From: Leptofilum sp965223285 | GTDB taxonomy: Bacteria > Chloroflexota > Anaerolineae > Promineifilales > Promineifilaceae | Direction: 5' to 3' | NCBI RefSeq assembly: GCF_965223285.1 | Contig: NZ_OZ244997.1 | Location: forward strand, 4,836,001 to 4,900,000 | Length of the DNA stretch: 64,000 nt | Shown: piece after piece, positions 25,177 to 34,005 of the stretch | Layout: the number at the start of each line of letters is the position of its first letter | Position numbering within the stretch: position 1 is the first letter of the stretch | Notes under the pieces: model-generated | The model's database searches: none | The model's input: the letters and a program-made list of their open reading frames with translations, nothing else | What the model was told of the DNA's origin: nothing | Made by a program: the position numbers and the translations under genes

Positions 25177-26193
25177 ATGACATCTTCGCTGTTGCAAAAT
25201 CGTCAATTACCCTGGCCCACAAATTGGAACGAGATTTTTGGCCGCTCTGCCCCGCTGATCATTGAAATTGGCTTTGGCAGTGGTCATTTTTTGGTGGATT
25301 TGGCCCAGAAACGGCCGTCGGCCAACGTCATGGGCGTGGAAATTTCGCTGCCCTCGCTGGAAAAGGCACAGCGCAAGGTGAAAACGCTTGGTGTGCAAAA
25401 TGTGCGCTTGCTGCAAAGCGATGCCCGTTACCTGCTGCAAGCTCTCTGCCAGCCGGAATCCATCAGCGAAGTTTACATAAACTTCCCAGACCCATGGCCG
25501 AAGGCGAAGCAGCTTCACCGGCGGCTGATTAACGTAGACTTTTTGCATCTGTTGGCAACGCGCCTGGTGCCTGGTGGCCTGCTGGATGTGGCCACCGATC
25601 ATGCTGATTATGCGCTGGCCATCACCGAAGCATTGGAGGGCACACCGTACTTTGAAAGCCGCCTGCCAACCACATTTGTAACGGAAGACAATGAGCGACT
25701 GCGTACCAAATATGAGCAAATTGGCTTGGACGAGGGACGAACCTGCCATTACTACAAATTTGCGCGTTGTGAAACGGCCGTTCCCCAAAGCTACCCCATC
25801 CTCAAGGAGTTTCCTATGCCCCACGCTGTGTTGCAATCCCCACTGCAATTAGATGAGATTCAGGCTAGATACGGCCGTTGGCAATATTCTCACAACGATT
25901 GCCACATCAACTTCATGGAACTGTTCCGCGCTAGGGATGATGAGGCACTATTTGTGGAAGCATACATCAAGGAGGCCCCCGTAGCGCAGCGGCTAGGGTT
26001 GGTCATTCGGCAGCGAGAGCCGGGAAATTATGTGATTAATTTGCATGAGCTGGGTTTCCCACGCCCCACGCGGGGCGTGCAGCTTGCCATTGGGCAGTTG
26101 GCTACCTGGCTGGTGAGCCTGCACTCGGAAACCGAAATTTTGCACCACAATTTATTACCAGACGCGTTGGAGCCGATGCGCCATGCAGCTTGA
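25177..26193 (+). CDS. trmB: tRNA (guanine-N7)-methyltransferase with an extra C-terminal domain
   Basis: Residues 1 to about 200 are TrmB, which makes m7G46 in tRNA. IEIGFGSGHFLVDLAQKRP is the SAM-binding motif, YINFPDPWPKAKQLHRRLIN the family signature, and TDHADYA and TKYEQIGLDEGR further motifs. The family usually ends near here (about 210-240 residues), but this protein continues to 338. The added part begins after CETAVPQSYP, encoded over an AACGGCCGTT palindrome at 25773. It has a second palindrome (ARYGRWQY) and no motif I recognise. It overlaps the next gene by 11 bases. Confidence 0.9.
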   Translation: MTSSLLQNRQLPWPTNWNEIFGRSAPLIIEIGFGSGHFLVDLAQKRPSANVMGVEISLPSLEKAQRKVKTLGVQNVRLLQSDARYLLQALCQPESISEVYINFPDPWPKAKQLHRRLINVDFLHLLATRLVPGGLLDVATDHADYALAITEALEGTPYFESRLPTTFVTEDNERLRTKYEQIGLDEGRTCHYYKFARCETAVPQSYPILKEFPMPHAVLQSPLQLDEIQARYGRWQYSHNDCHINFMELFRARDDEALFVEAYIKEAPVAQRLGLVIRQREPGNYVINLHELGFPRPTRGVQLAIGQLATWLVSLHSETEILHHNLLPDALEPMRHAA

Positions 26194-28723
26194 TCTGGAA
26201 CTGTACCGCGAGGAAGCGCAAGTTGAGGCCAATGTACGCATTAGCTATATTCACATCGCCCCAGAACGGCCGTTGCACACCATCCTTTTTGTTCATGGGT
26301 TTGGTGGCCGGGCGCGGCAGTGGCGCTACCAAATTGAGCAGTTTGCCATCCACAATGAGGTGATTGGGCTTGATTTGCGCGGACACGGCCGTTCCTCGCG
26401 GCCCGGTGGCGGCTATGAGATGGATCGTATTTTGGCCGATATATTGGCCGTGCTGCGCCATTGCGACGTGAACCGACCCATTGTGCTGGCTGGGCATTCC
26501 TATGGCGTGGCCATCGCCACCGAATTTGCCTGGCGTTACCCCGAGCGCGTGAGCCACCTCATTCTCATTGCCGGGGCAGGTGAATACAACATTTTGCCAG
26601 CTTATAAGGTGATGTTCCGTCTGCCGGAACCGCTATTGCGACTATTTCAGCCGATAGCCAACCGCGCCATGGATGCCTCGCTGTACGCCTTGCAGGAGAT
26701 GTATCTGCACAACATGCGCCACTGGCGTGGCTGGGACAAATTCCCGGAGCTGAAGCCCAAAACGATGGTGATTTTAGGTAATAAGGATCGTGTCTTGCCG
26801 CAGTCGGCGTTTGAGCGGGTGGGGGAACTGGTGCCGGAAGGGTCTGAGGTGATCAACGTGGGCGTATCGGCGCACATGGTGATGCTGGAGCGGCGCGACG
26901 CGGTGAACCGGGCCATTGAACGCTTTTTGGAGGGAGAAACGGCCGTTCCTACCCATTCTCGTTGGCGCAGCGATGTGGAGGCAGCGGGTCGGGGCGGCTT
27001 GCTGGCAGAACGTCCCTGGCTAGCAAATTATGAGACGGCCGTACCGCCTACCATTGACGTGCCGCGTTTACCCCTGACGCGGCTGCTCGACCGCGCCTGG
27101 CGACGTTTTCCCAATCGGCCAGCCATTCGCTTTATGGGGCGCACCCTCAGTTACCGCTCCATGAGCGCACAGGCAGCCCGCTTTGCTAATGGGCTGCTCT
27201 CGTTGGGCATTAAAAAAGAGGCACGGGTCATGCTGCTGCTGCCCAATCTACCCCATCTGGTAATTGCCTTTTACGGCACGCTGCGCGTCGGGGGCATTGC
27301 CGTCATGGCAAACCCGCTGGACCCGCCAGAAGAACTGGTGCGTCAGGCCAATGCGTCTGGGGCAGAAGTGCTGGTGACGCTGGGGCGATTTAGCAAAACG
27401 GCCATACAAATTAAAGTCCAGAGCAGTGTACGCCATGTAATCTATGCCAGCGTCGCCGACTATCTGCCGTTTACGAAGAAGCTGGCCGCTAGCTTAATGC
27501 CATCCCAACGCCGTGCCGATCAACTGCCAGACCAGGCCGCTGGATCGGATTTTGCCTGGAGTCGCTGGCTACGCCGCTTTCGGCCAGAGCCGCCCAGAGT
27601 AACCGTGCGGCCAGAAGATACGGCCGTTCTCCAATTTACCAGCGGCACGACGGGAATTCCCAAGGGCATCATATTGACGCATTATAATCTGGTGGCCAAC
27701 ACCATGCAGGTGCGCCTGTGGCTCACGGACGTGCGGGATGGCCATGAGGTGATGATGTGCGTAGTGCCATTTAGCCACGTTTACGGCATGACCTCCGCCA
27801 TGAATCTGGCGGTGAGCGTGGGTGCGAGCATGGTGTTGCTACCTCGTTTCGATACGGAGGCGGTGCTGCGTGCTATTCGGCGCAACAAGCCTACACTCTT
27901 CCCTGGCGTTCCGTCAATGTACGTAGCCCTCAACAACTTCCCCAGCGTGCGCAAATTTGGCATTGATTCGATTCGAGCCTGCATTAGCGGGGCTGCGCCG
28001 CTGCCGATTGAGGTAAAAGAGACGTTTGAGAAGCTCACCAAGGGCAAACTGGTGGAAGGGTACGGCCTGAGTGAAGCCAGCCCAGTAACGCACGCCAATC
28101 CGATAAACGGCCGTCACAAAGCGGGTTCTATTGGCCTACCCCTTCCCAGCACCGAGGCGCGCATTGTGGATTTGAAGACGGGACGGCCGTTGGCCGCTGG
28201 GCAAATTGGGGAGCTAGTGATTCGCGGGCCACAGGTGATGCGTGGCTACTGGCAGGATGAGGCGGCTACCCTGGACGTAATTGACAAAGACGGTTGGCTG
28301 CACACCAACGATGTGGCCCGCATGACGGAAGATGGTTACTTCCAGATCATTAGCCGTCGTCAGGATAGCTGGCAGGGGGAAGATAAAAAATTGGCCTTCC
28401 CGCGCGATGTGGAAGAGGTGATTTACGAGCTGCCAGAGGTGCGCGAGGTGGTGGTGGTGGGCATTGCCAACCAGCCCGTGGCCTTTGTGAGCTTAAAAGA
28501 GAAGACGCGTATTCCGGCCAAAACGATTATCCAATTTTGCCAGCGTCGCTTGCCGCCCAGCCAGGTACCGCGACTGGTCATTTTTGTGAAGGAGTTCCCG
28601 CGTAGCTTTATCGGCAAAGTGCTGCGGCGAGAGCTAGTGTCGCAATATCGTCAGCAAATTCGGGCTGAGGGGGGCAGCGTGAGTCAGCATCTGGCCGGGT
28701 TGGATGATACGGCCGTTGAATAA
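26183..28723 (+). CDS. Fusion of alpha/beta hydrolase and AMP-forming acyl-CoA synthetase
   Basis: Residues 1 to about 255 are an alpha/beta hydrolase: FVHGFGGRARQWR (oxyanion region), LAGHSYGVAIATEF with the nucleophile Ser, LGNKDRVLP with the acid and SAHMVMLE with the catalytic His. Residues about 300-846 are an ANL-family ligase: FTSGTTGIPKGIILTHYN (P-loop), GYGLSEASPVTHANP, DGWLHTNDVARMTEDGYFQIISRR and the catalytic Lys in PRSFIGKVLRREL. The ligase would activate a fatty or aromatic acid to its CoA thioester; the hydrolase may release that acid from an ester. The 40-residue linker carries two ETAVP-type palindromes (26938 and near 27034). The start overlaps trmB. Confidence 0.9.
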   Translation: MQLDLELYREEAQVEANVRISYIHIAPERPLHTILFVHGFGGRARQWRYQIEQFAIHNEVIGLDLRGHGRSSRPGGGYEMDRILADILAVLRHCDVNRPIVLAGHSYGVAIATEFAWRYPERVSHLILIAGAGEYNILPAYKVMFRLPEPLLRLFQPIANRAMDASLYALQEMYLHNMRHWRGWDKFPELKPKTMVILGNKDRVLPQSAFERVGELVPEGSEVINVGVSAHMVMLERRDAVNRAIERFLEGETAVPTHSRWRSDVEAAGRGGLLAERPWLANYETAVPPTIDVPRLPLTRLLDRAWRRFPNRPAIRFMGRTLSYRSMSAQAARFANGLLSLGIKKEARVMLLLPNLPHLVIAFYGTLRVGGIAVMANPLDPPEELVRQANASGAEVLVTLGRFSKTAIQIKVQSSVRHVIYASVADYLPFTKKLAASLMPSQRRADQLPDQAAGSDFAWSRWLRRFRPEPPRVTVRPEDTAVLQFTSGTTGIPKGIILTHYNLVANTMQVRLWLTDVRDGHEVMMCVVPFSHVYGMTSAMNLAVSVGASMVLLPRFDTEAVLRAIRRNKPTLFPGVPSMYVALNNFPSVRKFGIDSIRACISGAAPLPIEVKETFEKLTKGKLVEGYGLSEASPVTHANPINGRHKAGSIGLPLPSTEARIVDLKTGRPLAAGQIGELVIRGPQVMRGYWQDEAATLDVIDKDGWLHTNDVARMTEDGYFQIISRRQDSWQGEDKKLAFPRDVEEVIYELPEVREVVVVGIANQPVAFVSLKEKTRIPAKTIIQFCQRRLPPSQVPRLVIFVKEFPRSFIGKVLRRELVSQYRQQIRAEGGSVSQHLAGLDDTAVE

Positions 28724-28730
28724 CATTGAT

Positions 28731-30962
28731 TTATGAGAGGTGCTGTTTGGCCACTTGCAGCACGGTTTCCAGGCGATACGGCTTTTGCAAAAAGCCCGTA
28801 GGGCGTGTGCCTGCCATCTTTTCCAATATTTCTGCTTCTGTATAGCCAGATGAGAGAATAATTTTGACGTTGGGGTCTATCTGACGCAGTGCCTCAAACG
28901 CTTCGATGCCGCTCATGCCAGGCATGGATAAATCCAAAATGATCAAACCAATTTCATCCCGATGGGCTGTGTACTGGTCGATCCCTGCTGCACCGCTGGC
29001 TGCGGCCAGGGTGGGTATCTCTTCGAGGTCTAAAATGTCGCCAATGGCTTCGCGCACCTGTCGCTCATCATCAATGATGAGGACGCTATTTTGCTGAGCG
29101 GGTGGGGGAGAAACGGCCGTTGCCACTGCCTCATCGGCTATGGCTTCCTCAGATGGGAACAAAAATTGGAACGTGGTGCCTTTGCCGACCGCGCTGGTGG
29201 CCCGGACGCTGCCCTGATGCCCGCGCACGATGCCCATGACGGCAGCAAGCCCTAAACCGCGCCCTGTGCCTTTGGTTGAGAAAAACGGATCAAACATGCG
29301 GGATAGTGTGGCCTCATCAATGCCCTTGCCTGTATCGCTTACTTCTAGCAGCACATACTCTCCGGCAGCGATGCTGTCGTTGTGCGGACGCCACGCGGGT
29401 AGCTGAGCATCTGTAAGCTGATGTGGCATTGTTTTGATGGTGATGATGCCCTGATTGGTGCCCAATGCTTCGGCAGCATTCAGCAACAGATTCATGATGA
29501 TTTGCTGAATTTGCACGCTGTCTGCCTGAATGTTGGGTAGGGGATTATGCAGCTTAGTGTGGAAGGTGATGTTGGCTGGCAATGCATCCTCAAACAGATG
29601 GAGGTTTTGTGTAATGAGTTGATTGAGATGCACCGTCGTAATTTCAAAATGGCCTTGCCCTGTGTATGCCAAAAGCTGCCGCGTAAGCAATGCGGCCGTT
29701 TCTGTGGCTTGGATGGCTTTGTCTAAATTGTTTTGGCTCAAATGGTTCGGCTCAATTTTGGCTTTGGCGATAGCGATTTGGCTCATCATGGCCACTAGCA
29801 GGTTGTTGAAGTCATGTGCCAGGCCACCGGCCATAAGGCTTAGGCTTTCCAGCCTTTGGGCGTTTTGTTCGGCTTCTTCCGCCTGCTTGCGGATAGTGAT
29901 GTCTTGAATGCCGCTAATGTGGGCCGCCTGACCCTGGAAATCAATTGTTTGGCTCACCAGCTCAACAGGGAATGTGCTGTTGTCTTGTCGGACGCCCGTG
30001 GCTTCCAGCACAATTTTTTGATTTTGTTTCATATTTTTTTCCAGGGAAGTGCTGTCTTCTAACTTAAAAAATTGTCTTATGCTTTTACCCAACACATCGT
30101 CAATGGCTGAAAAACCAAACATCATAGCAAAGCTAAAGTTTGCCTCCTGAATTATGTGATCAACCGTGATGACGATGCCGTCAAACGAGGCTTCCACAAG
30201 CGCGCGAAAGTTCTCTTCTTTTTCGCGCAGGAAGGCACGCTGCTGTTTGAGGCTGGCTTCAGCCTGCTCGCGCTCGCTTACTTCACGGCGCAGCTGCTCG
30301 TTGGTCTCCGTTAGCTCTTCTGTGCGTTTGCCTAACGTTTGCCGAATTTGTTGAAGCGCATGTTCATTAAACCGAAGCGTTTCTAGCGTGAGCCGCAAGG
30401 AGACATAGGAAGCACCAAGCAAGGTAAAGGTCAAGAACGCTTGAGACATCTCTTTCATGAGGGTGTTTGTCTCGGTTAGGGGCATCGCTAACAGAGGAAT
30501 TTGGCCTTTCAGCGTGGCCATAATGAGCAACACAATGGTGATGAGCGAAATGAGTGAATAAATGACGGTAACGCGCCCGCGCAGCAGCAGCAGCGTAATG
30601 AGAATGAATATGGCGTAGGCACCAGGGCTGGGTATTTGGTTGCTACCGTAGAGGAGCAAAAAGATGGTTATAGAGAGCCAGAAGACGGCCGTAAAGCCAT
30701 GAGCCAACCATTTAATGTTGTTTGTTCTCAGGAACCACTCGCCAACCAGTATGAAAAGAGCATAGACGATGGTTATTAGCAGATCGTTGATGGAAGAATC
30801 GCCACGAAGCAGAAAGAGGAGATTAGCCAGCAGCAGCGAAACGGCCATTGTCCGCAGCATTCGCCTCAAAAGCATACGACGCATCTCGTTTGCTGTTGGT
30901 GTGGCTATAGATTGTTCATCTGCTGCCGGTTGAAAATTGTTCATAGGTTGCTCGGAAACCAT
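28731..30962 (-). CDS. Hybrid sensor histidine kinase with PAS and receiver domains
   Basis: It has 743 residues. Five to six hydrophobic segments (about 30-190) are followed by a coiled coil (about 200-245), a PAS domain (FRALVEASFDGIVITVDHIIQEAN...) and a histidine kinase core. The core has the phospho-accepting His in GGLAHDFNNLLVAMMSQ, the N-box MNLLLNAAEAL and GKGIDEATLSRMFDPFFSTKGTGRGLGLA. A receiver domain ends the protein (LIIDDERQVREAIGD, phospho-Asp in LIILDLSMPGMSG, Lys in GFLQKPY). No output partner is adjacent. The start ATG 30962 is 12 bases from AGGAG; a TTG at 30974 would overlap that site. It converges with the hydrolase/ligase gene with only 7 bases between. Confidence 0.93.
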   Translation of the reverse strand: MVSEQPMNNFQPAADEQSIATPTANEMRRMLLRRMLRTMAVSLLLANLLFLLRGDSSINDLLITIVYALFILVGEWFLRTNNIKWLAHGFTAVFWLSITIFLLLYGSNQIPSPGAYAIFILITLLLLRGRVTVIYSLISLITIVLLIMATLKGQIPLLAMPLTETNTLMKEMSQAFLTFTLLGASYVSLRLTLETLRFNEHALQQIRQTLGKRTEELTETNEQLRREVSEREQAEASLKQQRAFLREKEENFRALVEASFDGIVITVDHIIQEANFSFAMMFGFSAIDDVLGKSIRQFFKLEDSTSLEKNMKQNQKIVLEATGVRQDNSTFPVELVSQTIDFQGQAAHISGIQDITIRKQAEEAEQNAQRLESLSLMAGGLAHDFNNLLVAMMSQIAIAKAKIEPNHLSQNNLDKAIQATETAALLTRQLLAYTGQGHFEITTVHLNQLITQNLHLFEDALPANITFHTKLHNPLPNIQADSVQIQQIIMNLLLNAAEALGTNQGIITIKTMPHQLTDAQLPAWRPHNDSIAAGEYVLLEVSDTGKGIDEATLSRMFDPFFSTKGTGRGLGLAAVMGIVRGHQGSVRATSAVGKGTTFQFLFPSEEAIADEAVATAVSPPPAQQNSVLIIDDERQVREAIGDILDLEEIPTLAAASGAAGIDQYTAHRDEIGLIILDLSMPGMSGIEAFEALRQIDPNVKIILSSGYTEAEILEKMAGTRPTGFLQKPYRLETVLQVAKQHLS

Positions 30963-31198
30963 TCTTCTGTTCAACTCCTGGACGCTAACTGATTGTATCA
31001 GACTCGGTATCGTTTAATTTGAAACGGTTGTGAGGATGGCCATTTTCATTGCTGATAGATGATTATCTAATGAAGTTTTGCCGTTTCTCAATTCAATGCG
31101 ATAAAATTCAACTGTCATTGCCGTTAATAAAGTTCTTTGTTCGGCAAGGACACTGTCTCATTGATAAAAACATAAAATGATTGATTGGAGCGTTTCGC
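30963..31198. other. Divergent intergenic region, histidine kinase / oligopeptidase
   Basis: This 236-base AT-rich region must hold promoters for both divergent genes. I see no convincing -35/-10 pair, no long hairpin and no palindrome copy of the iterated type. GGAG at 31187 is the ribosome site of the right-hand gene. Confidence 0.5.
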
Positions 31199-33007
31199 AT
31201 GAGTCAAGTTAAGTTAGACCTTCCCCACTGGGATTTCAGCACAGTTTTTCCTGGGCTAGAATCCCCTGAGTTTGAAGCAGGATTTCAGGATGCCATCGTT
31301 GCCATTGCCGACATGGTTCAACTATTTGACGACAATGGCATTAATCGGTTGGAAACGGCCGTTCCCGTTGATGATCAGCTCGTTTCCCTGTTCGATACCA
31401 TCATCAATCGCTTTAACGCCATTGACGAACAAATTCATATTTTACAGGTTTATCTGTATGGCTATCTGACCACGGATTCTCGCAATACCGAGGCACAGGC
31501 GCGTCACAGCCAATTGTTGCCCCACCTTTCCCGGCTGTCGCTGCTGGGTACGCGGGTTACTGCCTGGATTGGCTCGCTGGATGTGGAGGAACTGCTAGAT
31601 AAATCGGCCGTAGCGCGTGAACATGAGTACATGCTGCAAAAAGCGCGGCAGCAGGCCCAGCATCTCATGTCGCCAGAGCAAGAAGATTTGGCAGCAGAGC
31701 TAGCCCTGATGGGCGGCAGCAGTTGGAATCGTTTATTTAATAATTTCACCTCGCAGATTACGGTGAGCATTGAGCGAGACGGCAAGACAGAAGAGATGCC
31801 GTTGACGGCCGCCCAAAATTTGGCGTTTGACCCAGATAGAGAGGTGCGGGCGCAGGCGCATCAGGCGGTGTTGGATGCGTTGGCGGAAGCGGCCGTTCCC
31901 ATTGCCGCTTGCCTCAACAGTCTGAAAGGTGAAACGCTGGCCCTTACGCGGCGGCGCGGCTGGGATGATCCGCTGGACATGGTGCTGTTCCAAAACGCCA
32001 TCGATCGGCCCACGCTGGACGCGATGATGGCGGCCACCCGCAACGCCTTCCCCGACTTTCAGCGATATTTGAAGGCGCGGGCTAAAGCACTGGGGCGGCC
32101 CAAGATGGCCTGGTACGACAGGCTGGTCCCGCTGGGGCAGGGTGAGCAGAGTTGGGCCTATCAGGATGCTACCAACTTTGTCCTGACGCAATTTGGTACC
32201 TACTCAAGCAAAATGCGTCGTTTGGCGGAGCGCGCTTTTAGCGAAAATTGGATTGACGCCGAGCCGCGCGACGGCAAGCGGGGCGGGGCGTTTTGCATGG
32301 GGCTGCGCGGCGACGAAAGTCGCATCTTGACAAATTTTGAGCCGGGCTTCTCTGGCGTGAGTACGTTGGCACATGAATTGGGTCATGCTTACCACAATGT
32401 GTGCTTGGCCGAGCGCACGCCACTGTTACGCAACACGCCGATGACGCTGGCAGAGACAGCCAGCACGTTTTGCCAGAAAATTGTGGAGAATGCGGCTTTG
32501 GCAACGGCCGTTCCTCAAGATCAACTTATCATTTTAGACGGCCTGCTGGAATATGCGGCGCGGGTGGTGCTGGGTGCCAGCAGCAACTTCATGTTTGAGG
32601 AGAAGTTGTTCGAGAAGCGCAAAGAGCGGGAGCTGTCGGTGGAAGAACTATGCGCTCTGGACGAAGAAACCCAGAAAGCCTCATTGGGAGACGCCCTGGA
32701 AGAAGGATCGCTGCATCCATACCGCTGGGCATATGTACCACACTATTACGGCTCTACCTATTACAACTTCCCTTACACCTTTGGCTTGCTGTTTGGCCTA
32801 GGACTATATGCCCAATATCAGGCAGAGCCAGAACCGTTCAAGGCGGGGTACGACGAGCTGCTTTCGATGACCGGCATGGGCAATGCGGCCGATTTGGCCG
32901 ACCGTTTTGGCATCGACGTCCGCAGTGAGGCGTTTTGGGAAGCTAGCCTGGACGTGCTGCGAGCCGACATTGATAAGTTTGTTGCTTTGGTTGAAGCGGC
33001 TGAATAA
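31199..33007 (+). CDS. pepF: Oligoendopeptidase F-like M3 metallopeptidase
   Basis: It has 602 residues. The zinc motif HELGHAYH lies at about residue 392 and is followed by a helix with the third ligand (TPMTLAETASTFCQKIV). The C-terminal FPYTFGLLFGLGLYAQY is typical of the M3B clan of cytosolic oligopeptidases. ATG 31199 was chosen for its GGAG site 8 bases upstream; an in-frame upstream ATG (31181) lacks one. Three palindrome copies encode LETAVPVDD, EAAVPIAA and ATAVPQDQ, all in loops between helices (inference). Confidence 0.92.
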   Translation: MSQVKLDLPHWDFSTVFPGLESPEFEAGFQDAIVAIADMVQLFDDNGINRLETAVPVDDQLVSLFDTIINRFNAIDEQIHILQVYLYGYLTTDSRNTEAQARHSQLLPHLSRLSLLGTRVTAWIGSLDVEELLDKSAVAREHEYMLQKARQQAQHLMSPEQEDLAAELALMGGSSWNRLFNNFTSQITVSIERDGKTEEMPLTAAQNLAFDPDREVRAQAHQAVLDALAEAAVPIAACLNSLKGETLALTRRRGWDDPLDMVLFQNAIDRPTLDAMMAATRNAFPDFQRYLKARAKALGRPKMAWYDRLVPLGQGEQSWAYQDATNFVLTQFGTYSSKMRRLAERAFSENWIDAEPRDGKRGGAFCMGLRGDESRILTNFEPGFSGVSTLAHELGHAYHNVCLAERTPLLRNTPMTLAETASTFCQKIVENAALATAVPQDQLIILDGLLEYAARVVLGASSNFMFEEKLFEKRKERELSVEELCALDEETQKASLGDALEEGSLHPYRWAYVPHYYGSTYYNFPYTFGLLFGLGLYAQYQAEPEPFKAGYDELLSMTGMGNAADLADRFGIDVRSEAFWEASLDVLRADIDKFVALVEAAE

Positions 33008-33163
33008 TTTGAACTTTTTATCAAAGATTGCGCAGATTCAAATATCGACGCTACGCACACAAGCAAGAAGTACACCAATTTCCCCCCACCATGCTGGTCG
33101 CCCTGGTGACCGTAACGCTGAATGCGGGCTTTTTGTGCTTGGAAGACAGAAGTAATGGGTGAT

Positions 33164-33198
33164 TTGATTCATCTGGGCAATCTGCTACATTAGCCGAG
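33164..33198 (+). promoter_or_regulatory. Candidate promoter placing the start site at the UDG start codon
   Basis: TTGATT (33164-33169), a 16-base spacer and TACATT (33186-33191) are followed after 7 bases by ATG 33199. No ribosome site is present. A leaderless mRNA is possible, as for trmB. Confidence 0.4.
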
Positions 33199-33909
33199 AT
33201 GGATTCTTTAACTCAACTTCACAAAGAGATGCGGACGTGCCGTCTCTGCCTGGACGCGGGGTATGCAATTGTACCGGGGGCCGTATTTCGCGGCAGCGCG
33301 GGGGCGGAGGTGCTGCTGATTGGGCAGGCTCCTGGGGTAACGGAGGTAGAGGCGAAACGGCCGTTTAACGCCACCTCGGGTACGCGCTTGTTTCAATGGC
33401 TGGGGGAAGCTGGCTGGGATGAAGCTCAGTTTAGAGCACGACATTACATGACGGCCGTTACTAAATGCTATCCGGGCAAGGGTAAAAACGGCAAAGGGGA
33501 TCGCGTCCCCAGCAAGGCGGAGCAAGCCCTCTGCCGCCCCTTTTTGGAACGAGAAATTGCCCTGGTGCGCCCCAAGCTGATGATTTTGGTGGGTGGCCTG
33601 GCGATTAAGCTCCTGTACCCGGCCAAGATGAAGCTGAATGAGGTGGTGGGAACGGCCGTTTACTTCCCACCCGAAACGCTTACCAATCCAGTGAACTTTA
33701 ATTTTGAGGACGCTTTGCCTGTTTCGGTCATCAGTCATCAGCCTAATCTCCAATCTCTAATCGCCAATCTCGACAGAAACGGCCGTCTCGTCGTCCCCCT
33801 CCCACACCCCTCTGGAGCCAGCCTATGGCCCAACAAGCCCGCCAATAAAGTCCTTATTGCCAAAGCGATTCAAATTTTGCATACTGTTCGCAGCGCGTGG
33901 AATCTGTAG
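33199..33909 (+). CDS. Uracil-DNA glycosylase superfamily protein (family 4-like)
   Basis: It has 236 residues and would remove uracil from DNA. Four cysteines that can hold an iron-sulfur cluster are seen (CRLC near residue 14, TKCYPG, ALCRPFL). The active-site motif IGQAPGVTEVEAKRPFNATSGTRLFQWL matches family 4 (usually GEAPG), with Gln in place of the catalytic Glu; this is a notable change but is also seen in relatives. PLPHPSGAS is the second motif. Just before it, a dispersed repeat (33744-33771) and a palindrome insert about 16 residues. Four palindromes lie in this short gene. Confidence 0.85.
   Translation: MDSLTQLHKEMRTCRLCLDAGYAIVPGAVFRGSAGAEVLLIGQAPGVTEVEAKRPFNATSGTRLFQWLGEAGWDEAQFRARHYMTAVTKCYPGKGKNGKGDRVPSKAEQALCRPFLEREIALVRPKLMILVGGLAIKLLYPAKMKLNEVVGTAVYFPPETLTNPVNFNFEDALPVSVISHQPNLQSLIANLDRNGRLVVPLPHPSGASLWPNKPANKVLIAKAIQILHTVRSAWNL
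33744..33771. repeat. GATTGGAGA-family repeat inside the UDG gene
   Basis: TAATCTCCAATCTCTAATCGCCAATCTC is here split for reading as TAATCTCCAATCTC plus TAATCGCCAATCTC: two 14-base units differing by one base. It encodes PNLQSLIANLD without breaking the frame. Confidence 0.7.
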
Positions 33910-33924
33910 TTTGCAAACGTAATC

Positions 33925-33983
33925 AGGACTGGCAGTCCTCACAAAAAGTTTTTGCACATTAGCAAGTAAGGACTGCCAGTCCT
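33925..33983. repeat. Paired 15-base AGGACTGSCAGTCCT elements
   Basis: AGGACTGGCAGTCCT (33925-33939) and AGGACTGCCAGTCCT (33969-33983) are exact reverse complements, and each is itself a near-perfect palindrome. They lie between the UDG stop and the next gene, so the mRNA can form two small hairpins or one long one. Confidence 0.75.
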
Positions 33984-34005
33984 CGGTAAAAGGGGGCAAA
34001 CCCAA

